From NCBI GenBank assembly GCA_937996615.1, contig CALKVD010000098.1, positions 1-7,829 on the forward strand: a DNA stretch of 7,829 bases. The letters run 5' to 3'. Shown in pieces: positions 1-7,829 of this stretch. Below the pieces are notes generated by a model, which was not told where the DNA came from, ran no database searches, and worked only from the letters and a program-made list of their open reading frames with translations. The stretch's first letter is position 1. Each line of letters begins with the position of its first letter. The translations under genes and the position numbers were made by a program. This DNA comes from an uncultured Rickettsiales bacterium (GTDB lineage: Bacteria > Pseudomonadota > Alphaproteobacteria > Rickettsiales > Midichloriaceae).

Positions 1-3000
1 CCTTGCCGAAAGATGGCGCAGAATGAACCGCTGGCCCCTCTTCGAGCAGGGGAGTGTACATCAGCCCGTTGTGATCTAAGATTGGCTCCTTGAAAGCTTC
101 TTCTATGAGTTTTGAGGTTATGCTCGGGTCTTGATCTGACTCTTGGGCGGCATATTGCTGTATTTCAGCAACAATCGCTTGGGTTTCAGCTTCACTCAGC
201 CATGGCAATCCTTCAACTTCTTGGATTTCGGTTTCTGGATCATCATAGATTTCATTTCCAAAATCAGGTTCAGAATCAAGAGTATGGGTCCGATAACCAA
301 ACAACTGTTGCAGCATAACCTTGCCTTGATCAAACAGCTCTGTGCCAGTTTTCTTCAGCCCCTCGATCATCCCGCCGCGCTGCTGAACTTTTTCCTTTAG
401 GTTACCTAAATCAACTTTAGTATAGTTGATGTTAATCGGTCTGATGGAGTGTTTTTTGCCCATTTTATGAGCCGCATTAACATCAAGGGTGACGCCATTA
501 AGATCGCCGCCACCCTTGATACTGCCCAAACCTATGGTTGCATTCACATTGCCATCCTGGTCCCAACTCTGGTATTGTGTCTTGATTTCCGCAATCTCGT
601 TTTTGCTGAATAGACCAAGCTGCATCGCTCCCCGATACGAAACCCCGTCGTCATATAGCCTGATATGTTCAACGAACAACTCCCCAACTCTCAACTGGAG
701 GTTCCCGTGGTCTGTGTATCTACCTTCCTTGTCCATCTCTGCGTTTGCGATCATTCCGCCAACTAACCGCAAACTCCGCTTGATTACAACATTAGCTCGC
801 TCTTGCCCCAGGATTGCACTGATCTCACCAACCACATGTTTTCGATTTCCGGTGCTTCCTTGACCTAACATGCTTTTTTTCCAATTACCAAAATCAGCCA
901 TTACACTTGCTTCAAATCCTGTCTCTTCAGCTTCGTCAACAACGCTGGCTAAAACTAGGCTATCAAAAGTCGCTTCTAAGCTTTTGGCGCTTATATATAC
1001 CCCCTTCATATCGGCATGTCCCTCAACTTCTAACACTAGGTTTGCTTCAGCAACGATCCTTGCATTCCAATAGGTGATTTCATTTTTGTCACCTTCAGCA
1101 ATACCAAATCCTACTAGGGGCAATGGTTTTGTGGTTAGCGGTACTCTCATGTCATAAGTCTCAAGTTCCAGTCTGGTTTTAAGTTCACTTTTGATACCGG
1201 TTGCTTCGAGATATTTAGCTTTGATATACGCGCTATATACTTCATACTGAGTACCTTCAAGCGTAAGCTTTTCTTTTGCTATCTCTTCCAACTTTTCAGC
1301 TTTAATCTTAGTCGCAACTCCTTGTTTTATCCATTCTTCTTTTTCTTGGCTTAGATAGCGAGCGTAGACATTAAGGCCAAAATTTGCACCCTCTCCTGCC
1401 ATTAGCTGCATCAAGTTGCTATAGACCTCGAGTCCAGCAAATCCTTTGTTGACTATAGCTTCCAAACCGCCATCATCTCTGATGATTTCTCTACCTCCTT
1501 CGATTATATTACCTATGTTACTATTTATCCCAATGCTTAAACCAGCCCCTCCGCTTTGCACGCTTGCTTGGTAAGCTACTGTGTCATATACTGCTCCATG
1601 TACTATTATCTTACTGTGAAGCTTGATTTGTTCAGCGTAGTATCTCGCTCCATAGTCTTTAATCTGGTCTGCATCTATCGCAACAAAATTGCCGATTATT
1701 TCTGACAACTGCTGGTGCTCAGCTAGATCCATTCCTACATTGCTTTCATACCATTGCCCCCCTACAGTAATTCCAAAATTACCTCCACCAAGCGAAAGTC
1801 CTATACCAAAACCTTGTCTATCAATATGCAAAAAACGACTTTTCAGATTAGGAGCAACTCCTACCTCGATTTCTCGCGCATCTATCTTGATTACATTACC
1901 TTCGATTGTGCTTGAAACTTGCTTGAATCCACCGCTGCTATATACTAAAAACTTGTCCTCTACTCGAATTACTGTCGGCATTCGCTCCAAGTCTTTATCT
2001 TTTTTATTGGTTGTATTATCATAATAACCAAGGCCTAAACCACAAAAGCCAAAACCACTTTCCTCAACCATTAGGTAGTAATCATAAGTATTAACTCCAG
2101 GTAATAAACTGACCACTGCTGCATACTCTGCTGTTCCGGCTCGTAACTTCATTTCGTGAGCATGTATCTTAGCTCCTACCATCACTTGGTTCTTGCCACT
2201 CTCCATTGTCAACTCTCCTCCGACATTTGCTTCGCTCCCAAGACTCCATTCCCTTCGCCAAGACTCGTGTATTGTAGTCTCGCTACTACCAAACCCTAAA
2301 AAGCCATCATCTTCAATTGTTTGTCTGAGTTCATAGGTTTTGTACTCCTTTGCATCAGCCAAGACTATATCACCGGTTGCATATAACCCGCTGTCGCCTA
2401 TAGTTTTGATTTTTACTCCCTGCATCAAAATGTTGCGTTTTGACTTGATCAATAAATTATCTGCTTCGATTCCGCTCCTTGCTTGGGTCAGCCATTCTCT
2501 CGCTTCATAATATTGATAGCCTTCACTGACTTCTTTGCGATATAAACTAACCGGAACCGCAGCAATATCTCCATCACTCTCAAGCAAAACCTTGCCACCA
2601 CTAATCTCTGTCCCAATACTTGTGATGCCTTTTTTGCCTCTTATTTCTAAATTATTTTTACCACTCAATCTACTAACCTCAATCAACCTCTCTTGGTATT
2701 CTGTTGTTGTGATTTTCTCTCCCAAGCCAAAAAACCTTCGGCTGCTACTGCTTGCTCGCTTGATACTCTCAAGGATAATATATTCCGCACTATCAATCTT
2801 TAGCGAACCTACATCAATCTGGCCAAAAACCAAAACGCTGCCACCAGCTTTAATATCTAACTCTTCTATCTCACTAATTTTACCTAAGCTTAACATGCTC
2901 TTCATGATATTTAAGCTTTGTTTATTTGCCTGGTAGCTACCACCAAGATTGATCATATGTCCCTTGATCTTCAACTCTAGCTCTGGCGCCGCATAGCGAT

Positions 3001-6000
3001 GGGCTGCAGTCGCAACCATATCCCCCTCAACAATTAATTCTAACCTAGCTCTACTTTCAATATTGCTACCAATGTGCACTGCTCTTAAACTATTCATATT
3101 AAAATAGACCTTAAGTCCCAACACCCTTCCATATCCTTGCCAATTCTCAAGCCATACCGGCCACAGTATAACCCGATCCAATTCCGCAACTTCCTTCGGA
3201 CTTAACTCATCTCCTACCTTGGTAACTATTTTACCCATCGCAAAAACTTCCTCAGTGTTTTTAGCTAGCTTTGATAAAATTTGACCTCCATCACTTTTAA
3301 CGTTTATCCCCAATTCTTCAAACAACTTTCTCTTTAATTCATCATCCATCACAACTTCGTCTGCCGCCATCTCAACTCTTCCTTGATGCTCAAGCTTTAA
3401 ACCATCTAAAAACTTCACCATCTCTATTCTCCCTTCAATATATATCTTAATCTCCTCTTTCATCTTGATTACATAGTCAACCACCATATCTCCTCTGTCC
3501 GATTCTAGATGAATCTTTGGACCTTCTATCATGTTTTTAGGACGAACTTCGTACATTCTACTATCTCTGTATTCATCCGGGTTTATTGTTTTTTCAATCC
3601 CCATTCCGTCCTTGACAACCCGTGATATCCTCTCATTCCTTTGCTTTTCCATAAATTGCTGGTAAGCCATCACCGATTCTTTCATCCCACGTATGTCATG
3701 CTTTGCTAAAACTTCCGCCATCCCTCTCGAATCTAATCCAGATAAAGCATTCAGCATCGTTTGTGTTTTGGATTCGGCAACAATCTCACTTCCTTGCTTG
3801 ATCATAGCTAATGCTTTGATACTGTCTTTGATTTCAACTGCTTGACTTCCTCCTCCCAATGCTTCGACCTTGTCCCTAGTTCCGTTACCGTTGATGATGA
3901 TCTGTCCCCCTTCGACTGATCCAAAATATATGTTCGCGTTATGTGCCGCATGCTCAATATATACTGTGTTATGGTCTCTCCATATTTTTCCGTGTAACCC
4001 AAAATGCTGCGCGATTCGATGCTCGTTGTAGTATCTTAATATAGAATCTGCTCCATAATCAACCGTGCCACTGGGACGACAATCCCTTTTATAACGCACC
4101 ACAGGAACTTTAATTCTGCTTATAGCTATTTCAGCTTCTACATCAATTTTGGTGTCACCAAAGATTTTTAAGTTATTGTTAACGCTAACACTACTAGCAT
4201 AAATCCAGTTTTGCTCTGTATTTAAAACAACGCTACCCAATACATTAACCATAGCTGGGTTTCTAAATTCAGCAAGCGATTCTTTATGAATTTGATAATC
4301 GCCTTCTGTCCATTTTTCCATCATATAGGATCTACGACAATATGTTATAAGATCATGATATTCAGGAATATGATCAAATCCAACATTCAAAGAATTATAT
4401 GACACATCATACTCCTCAACTTTTTTCTCAAATTTCTCAGGTTCGACCCGGAATATTTTAGCAGCAATCCCGCTGAGTCTCTCGCTGAATATGTCGATTT
4501 TGCTGCCCTTTATCCCAAAGAACTCGAGCCTCTCTTTGCTTTGCCAATCTATCTCGGAGTCTAAACCATTATTTTGCAATTCATCCCAGGCGTCTTGTCT
4601 CCCAACCATCATTCTGCCAGTTCGGATTTGGCTGCCTATCAACTCAATTCGATCATTGCTAAATATGCCTAAATCTTTACCAACGATAACCCCATCATTA
4701 CTGTAGATTGCTCCTTTTGCCACAAGATATGCATCACCCAGCATCATTCCTCCGTGCTCGATTTTACCATCGCTTTGAATCAGAGCTTTCATCCCTCCAG
4801 TTGTGATTTTAGCATCATTCTCGATTCTGACCTTTTGTTTACCGTCAATACTCAGCCCTATTTCTCTATCTGCTTCAACTGGACCCTTAATATAGATTCC
4901 GCTTTTTTGTTCCAACAAAACCTGATCTCCTTCTATGTTAACAACAGATTGATCAGCCCGAATCTCACCGTTCCTCAATACAACACTCTTCTCTGCTCTA
5001 ATATCTATTAATCCTTTACCTGATGGATTTGAAATTATCCCTTCCTCGATCCAAACATTTACCCCAGCGTTCAATTTTATATCACTTCCTTCGATACCAC
5101 GACGAACCACTATATTTCTAGCGCTAGCCAAACTAATTGTTTCCCCCTTCATCTCGCTCCATGTCTTTAACACATCTTTACTCTTGAGTGCAATTCTTCC
5201 GCTAGCTATAACTGAACTCCCAACCCTTAGATCGATCCTCTGTTCGCTATTCATATCCAAATTACCAGCCCATATTTTTCCTCCGGGATGCAGCTCAATC
5301 CCCTTTTTGCTCGTAATTATAAATTCATTATCTACAAAAATTTGTTTGAACATATTTGGTTCAGAATTAGCTTTTTTACTATAGCTTGGTTCAATATTTA
5401 AACCATAAAGCTTGAATTCAATATATTCTCTAAAATCCAAAACTTGATCATTAATAACCCCTAAGACAAATCTTCCCCGATTCATTAAATTATCGGCAAC
5501 TTTCAATGCCATCATCCCAAGATAACTGTTGCTCATCGTATCAGCTAAAACAATCCCCTTATCCAAAATCCATCGGTTTTTTTCCGCCATATCTTTTAGC
5601 TTTGGTTTAAGATATCTATCTTTAATATGGCCAGGCAGACCCCAGCTAATTAAGATTGAATCTAATATCTCACATTCAAAACCTTGGCTATCTCTGCATA
5701 AAAATTTACCTTTCGAGACTTCGATATCAGTATTATAAATATACCTTTCCAATATCTCTATTGCCGTCAAATCATTAAAAATGTTTAATACCGCTTGCTT
5801 TCGAAACTCAGCTAAACTACCAATTAAATGACGCCCAAATCCCAAATAATCAAATGGTTTTGTAGTAATATAATTCAATCCATCTAATCCTTTTTCTGCT
5901 ACTTTAAATAGCAGATCTTTTATCGTTGCAGAATCTATTGAGTGGATTTTTTCAACTAACTGACTTTTTTTTGATCCAAGATCTTTGATGATACCAAAAC

Positions 6001-7829
6001 TTGTATTCGCTATTATTTGTATCGAAAAAATTAATCTCTCCCTATCTTCAAGGTGATTTTTGTAAATTTGTGCTATACTTTCAAATAAAGGTTTACCCAA
6101 ATTATATGAGTTTGCAGTTGTTGCAATGTTATAATACCATGCCTTAGATTTGTTGCTTATCACTGCTAAAGATTTGCTCAGAATTTCATATGCTCTAGGA
6201 TAAATATGATCTTTAGCCTGGATCAAACTGGGCTTAGCCAGGCTTTTGACATAATTCCTTGCTTCATAAAATGCTCGAGATGGCAATGATGCAGCCAGCC
6301 AAAATTTATGAAAAACCTGACATCCAACCCGGTTATATTCACACTGAAACTGGGTTGTAATCCTGTTTCCATCAGCCAATTCGCCAAAAATATGTTCCGC
6401 AATTATTTCAAAAGCAGCTTTATTATTGAACATATTTAAGATCATTTGTTTCCTAAAAACGTTCAAGCTACCAACTAATTTCTCCGCAATTCCGATCTTT
6501 TGAAACGGCCATAAACTAATCTCATTTATTTTATCTAGAACTTTTTCCGCCTTAAGTGGCAAATCATTTTCTATAATTTGCCGTATATTAATTTCGTTAT
6601 AATATTCTTTCGCTTTATTGTAATATATTGCTAGCTTATTATAACCATATTGTGCTATTGCGCTGTTAATATCATAACAGTCTAAGCCCAATTCAATTCC
6701 TGCTTCTAACCCATGCTTAACTAATGGCTCTGCAATCTGATAACCATATTTTACTGCTTGATACACTGCAGTTGTTGTATCATATACCTGGTTAAATAAC
6801 CGGACTATTGATAGCGATGCTTGCTTTAAAAAACTAAATTTTTTTTGGTTATGCCCGATGACCAGTTTTTCTGCTTTGAATTCTTCTGAAGCATCATTTA
6901 CAACACCATCGTCACTTAAAGAAAAATTGACCAATCCCTTAAAATATGATTTGCCTGCCAATTCGATTAGATCAGCTGTAACACCTATAGTTTTTCCCTT
7001 AATATTATTAATTGCAGTATTCAAATCCCAGCCGTCATCATCTTTGCTAATCCTAAATTCACCAAGATTGTCAGCAGAAATTGAATTTATTCCTATTCTT
7101 CCGCTACCTTTGATTTCTAAATCAATCGCCTTACCCCATATATTAATTCCCCCACGAAATTCAGAATCTCCATGTCCTGTTTTTAATATTATTTTTTTGT
7201 CATCACCATAGTTTTCTATATCCAAAGTATTCCAAATTCTGTCTTTAGGTAACTCGATTTCCCTGATATTATCGAACTTGTTGCCATAGCTTTCTTCAAG
7301 CCAAACTCCTTTTTCCTCTATCAATCCTCCAATCCGAATGTCATCTCTATTAAGCTTATATCCCTCTCCGATATCATTCAGACTCCAGAGTAGATTCCTA
7401 GCTCTCGCTGGATCAAATTGTTCTGGTTTTTCCGTTGTTACCTTATTTTGCCATAAATCTTCTACCTTTTGCACCATTCCTTTAATCCATCTGTTTGGAT
7501 CGTGTTTTAATTCGTTCAACTTTATCTTGTTCCCTTCGGATACATCCCCGCCATTTTTAATGTGGTAATATATTCCTTCGATAGCACTAATCCTGACTCC
7601 TTGGTCATACCAAGTCTTGGCTACCCTAATCATTCCATCTACTAATTCATTATTGAATAATTCACCTCTGCCACTTGCAACCCTCCCTAGCTTGACTATC
7701 AACTCAATCTCCTGTCTACCTTCTTTCTTTCTGATTATTGTCTCTAATCTTGTCTTTAAACACTCGCCAAGATCTTGAATCAAATCATGCCCAATCTTGT
7801 TTCCAGCATTCATAAGTTGCATGATCTCC
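1..7829 (-). CDS. Giant filamentous-haemagglutinin/CdiA-like exoprotein, partial (open at both ends)
   Basis: One frame runs without a stop for 2609 codons from 7828 to 2; neither start nor stop is in the window. The translation is consistent throughout: low-complexity beta-rungs rich in G, N, D, I, V and K, then haemagglutinin-type repeats, then an ATIG-x-G-x-I block near residue 2430. Proteins of this family (TpsA/FhaB/CdiA) cross the inner membrane by Sec and the outer membrane through a TpsB/CdiB Omp85-type pore. They form a long surface fibre used for adhesion or contact-dependent toxin delivery. The N-terminal signal peptide and TPS domain expected in the family would lie beyond 7829, and a C-terminal effector, if any, before position 1. 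No transmembrane segment or enzyme motif is visible. At over 2600 residues the visible part alone is in the size range of large TpsA proteins. Unusual points are a 450-residue helical insert and several A7-A8 tracts. The coding call is very secure; the family call is based on pattern recognition of the repeats, and whether the protein is an adhesin or a toxin carrier is unknown. Confidence 0.92.
2..463 (-). other. Polar, acidic post-repeat region running out of the window (residues 2456-2609)
   Basis: After the repeats come a basic stretch (KMGKKHSIRPININYTKVDL), a helix-prone part with K/Q/E (NLKEKVQQRGGMIEGLKKTG) and then an acidic part from residue 2511. The acidic part holds D/E-rich runs (DSEPDFGNEIYDDPETEIQE) and the Pro-containing PWLSEAETQAIVAEIQQYAA. 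In CdiA-type proteins the equivalent place holds a pretoxin domain, often ending in VENN, before the toxin. No VENN and no toxin motif are visible here, but the reading frame continues past position 1. The leftmost 60 bases are the richest in G+C that were sampled (36 of 60). Confidence 0.5.
464..541 (-). other. Conserved block closing the haemagglutinin repeats (residues 2430-2455)
   Basis: The sequence ATIGLGSIKGGGDLNGVTLD, followed by VN-A-A-H (D2449, V2450, N2451), resembles the block found just after the last haemagglutinin repeat in FhaB/CdiA-like proteins. From memory of the family, that block reads A-(T/I)-G-x-G-x-I...L-x-G-(L)-N-R-D-x-x-K-A. It is one of the stronger pointers to the family. 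Here the usual N-R-D is replaced by V-T-L-D-V-N, so it is a divergent version. Confidence 0.65.
464..2743 (-). repeat. Haemagglutinin-type repeat region (residues 1696-2455)
   Basis: A degenerate unit recurs: a Gly/Phe-rich turn (FFGLGEKITTTE at 1699, FLGFGSSETTIHES at 1843, GFGFCGLGLGYY near 1926, GFGIGLSLGGGNFG near 2004, GGAGLSIGINSN near 2093, VGFGIAEGD near 2240, GFEASVMADFG near 2304). In several units a polar stretch follows, and then a strand pair of the form 'G-x-N-x-x-x-I-x-(A/G)...I...G-x-x-I-x-A', for example SGKNNLEIRGKKGITSIGTE, STIEGNVIKIDAREIEVG and GGELTMESGKNQVMVGAKIH. This matches the layout of the haemagglutinin repeats of FhaB/CdiA proteins, including the late 'L-x-G-(G/A)-x-I-A' rung (LRLVGGMIANAEMD, M2359) that typically precedes the end of the repeats. 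The units differ in length and are heavily diverged, so they are not DNA repeats. Confidence 0.8.
2744..4579 (-). other. Mixed beta-rung and charged helical segment (residues 1084-1695)
   Basis: Beta-rungs (KIDIFSERLSGIAAKIFRVE, NNNLKIFGDTKIDVEAEIAI) alternate with less regular stretches. There is a Tyr/His-rich part with C1250 and six His between 1270 and 1296. A GGG at 1325-1327 is followed by roughly 90 mostly helix-prone residues, including AMIKQGSEIVAESK and ESVMAYQQFMEKQRNERI. Another charged stretch (DDELKRKLFEELGI) precedes a return to clear rungs (ARLELIVEGDMVATAAH, ELELKIKGHMINLGGSYQ, LDIKAGGSVLVFGQIDVGSL). In large TpsA proteins such changes commonly mark boundaries between shaft repeats and receptor-binding or linker regions. 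That role is inferred here; no domain was recognised. Confidence 0.5.
4580..5482 (-). other. Central regular beta-helix segment (residues 783-1083)
   Basis: After a short linker the chain shows the most regular rung pattern in the window. Successive strands of about 8 residues are each closed by G, N or D: GGKIWAGNLDMNSEQRIDLR, VGSSVIASGRIALKSKD, KGETISLASARNIVVRRG, GDAYLVAKGAIYSNDGVIVG. The alternating inward hydrophobic and outward polar residues and the lack of cysteine fit the filament shaft of a haemagglutinin-type exoprotein. No ligand-binding or catalytic motif was seen. It ends at MMVGRQDAW (M1073-W1081). Confidence 0.7.
5612..5827 (-). repeat. Internal protein duplication, copy 2 (residues 668-739)
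   Basis: The unit begins LIGSLAEFRKQAVLNIFNDL, 217 residues after the start of copy 1, and carries the matching cysteine pair C711 and C719 (seven residues between them). A weaker echo may follow both copies, as an NSY-(N)LG motif near residue 574 after copy 1 and near residue 768 after copy 2, so the true duplicated unit may be about 200 residues. No third copy was recognised in the window. Confidence 0.8.
6260..6478 (-). repeat. Internal protein duplication, copy 1 (residues 451-523)
   Basis: The unit begins LVGSLNVFRKQMILNMFNNK and continues through a cysteine pair, C496 and C503 (six residues between them), to the FYEARNYV stretch. Aligned by eye with copy 2 it is identical at 16 of the first 31 positions, with many conservative changes among the rest (V/I, I/V, M/I, F/Y). 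The first cysteine is 45 residues after the leading Leu, against 43 in copy 2. The duplication is seen at protein level; the DNA copies are already diverged. Function is unknown, and a disulphide within each unit is a reasonable guess for an exported protein. Confidence 0.8.
6839..6846 (-). repeat. A8 homopolymer (T8 on + strand) at the beta-helix/helical-insert boundary
   Basis: The coding strand reads CAA AAA AAA TTT AGT TTT TTA, an eight-base A tract. Loss of one A gives CAA AAA AAT TTA GTT TTT TAA; gain of one gives CAA AAA AAA ATT TAG. Either slip therefore ends translation within a few codons, just before the helical insert. The tract is plainly present; a regulatory role is only a possibility, since such runs are frequent in AT-rich genes. 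Confidence 0.4.
6839..7828 (-). other. First visible beta-helix-like segment (residues 1-330)
   Basis: About the first 45 residues are charged and helix-prone (several K/R/E runs, one Cys at residue 22). From there the chain becomes short alternating hydrophobic/polar strands separated by G, N and D, such as WYDQGVRISAIEGIYYHIKN and the runs IDLEIKGSGRIGINSISADN and GKTIGVTADLIELAGKSYF. This is the pattern of right-handed parallel beta-helix rungs in haemagglutinin exoproteins. A helical stretch (HDPNRWIKGMVQKVEDLWQN) sits between rung groups. The segment ends at the A8 tract, beyond which the sequence character changes abruptly. Assignment to a beta-helix is inferred from strand periodicity only. 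Confidence 0.65.

Larger units (their letters stand above)
5483..6838 (-). other. Helix-rich insert of about 450 residues interrupting the beta-helix (residues 331-782)
   Basis: From FSFLKQASLSIVRLFNQVYD onward the glycine-punctuated strand pattern stops. It is replaced by long amphipathic stretches rich in Y, I, L, A, K and E, such as YGYNKLAIYYNKAKEYYNEI and KAEKVLDKINEI. The segment contains two related copies of a roughly 70-residue unit (see the two repeat entries) and five cysteines (C384, C496, C503, C711, C719). The rest of the exoprotein has very few cysteines. Beta-rungs resume just after residue 782 (NEFIITSKKGIELHPGG). The DNA here is markedly poorer in G+C than the flanks: a hand count of 6601-6660 gives 15 of 60 and of 5401-5460 gives 16 of 60. 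I do not recognise a named domain. It could be a folded helical module projecting from the fibre, for example a receptor-binding or tip-like domain. Confidence 0.7.

Noticed and set aside
112..400. Two overlapping plus-strand ORFs near the left edge
   Set aside because: Both are antisense to the acidic C-terminal region of the main frame; overlapping frames with no coding character.
489..863. Plus-strand ORF of 124 codons
   Set aside because: It lies antisense to the continuous minus-strand frame. Its translation is Ser/Pro/Leu-rich with no recognisable pattern, as expected for the complement of a biased coding strand, and no convincing ribosome-binding site precedes it.
871..880. T-rich runs (such as TGC followed by T7) considered as terminators
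   Set aside because: No GC-rich hairpin precedes them and they encode Lys codons inside the open frame on the minus strand.
2535..2936. Plus-strand ORF of 133 codons, the longest on that strand
   Set aside because: The opposite strand here encodes clear haemagglutinin-type repeat sequence. The plus-strand product is Leu/Ser/Pro-rich low complexity; its hydrophobic look comes from complementing the polar K/E/S-rich codons.
3808..4002. Minus-strand ORF of 64 codons
   Set aside because: It is in a different phase from the 2609-codon frame, which is open straight through this region with coherent sequence, so it is an out-of-frame shadow.
6858..7211. Plus-strand ORF of 117 codons with apparent hydrophobic stretches
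   Set aside because: Antisense shadow of beta-helix rungs; no family resemblance and no independent start signal.
1..7829. Search for CRISPR arrays, tRNA genes, insertion-sequence ends and direct DNA repeats
   Set aside because: No regularly spaced identical repeats, cloverleaf-like sequence, terminal inverted repeats or transposase-like product were seen; the repetition present is diverged and at protein level. An exhaustive computer search was not possible.

Overview
The window is filled by one protein-coding frame on the minus strand. Read as the reverse complement from position 7828 down to position 2, it gives 2609 codons with no stop. It is open at both ends, so the start codon lies beyond 7829 and the stop lies before 1. 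Hand translation kept the same phase from end to end, and no other gene, RNA gene, mobile element, CRISPR array or intergenic gap was found. Residue numbers below count from the codon at 7828-7826.

The protein looks like the middle and C-terminal part of a giant filamentous-haemagglutinin/CdiA-like exoprotein (TpsA of a two-partner secretion system). Support comes from long stretches of short, polar, glycine-punctuated beta-strand rungs and a set of haemagglutinin-type repeats. Near the C-terminus there is also a family-like block (an ATIG-x-G-x-I motif followed by an L-x-G...D-V-N motif) of the kind that closes the repeat region in CdiA/FhaB-type proteins. The signal peptide, the TPS secretion domain and any C-terminal toxin tip are outside the window.

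Layout from N- to C-terminus (right to left): residues 1-330 (7828-6839), beta-helix-like rungs after a short helical start; 331-782 (6838-5483), a roughly 450-residue helix-rich, very AT-rich segment with an internal duplication carrying paired cysteines; 783-1083 (5482-4580), regular beta-helix; 1084-1695 (4579-2744), beta-rungs mixed with charged helical stretches; 1696-2455 (2743-464), haemagglutinin-type repeats; 2456-2609 (463-2), a polar, acidic region with helical character that runs out of the window.

Organism: the two-partner architecture implies a Gram-negative bacterium. Base composition is AT-rich, arginine is largely AGA/AGG/CGA, and tryptophan is TGG with no in-frame TGA, so the standard bacterial code fits. 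An AT-rich, possibly host-associated proteobacterium is plausible, but no genus can be named from this window. The most unusual parts are the helical insert with its tandem cysteine-bearing duplication, and the A8 tract at the insert's edge, where either one-base slip would end translation within a few codons.
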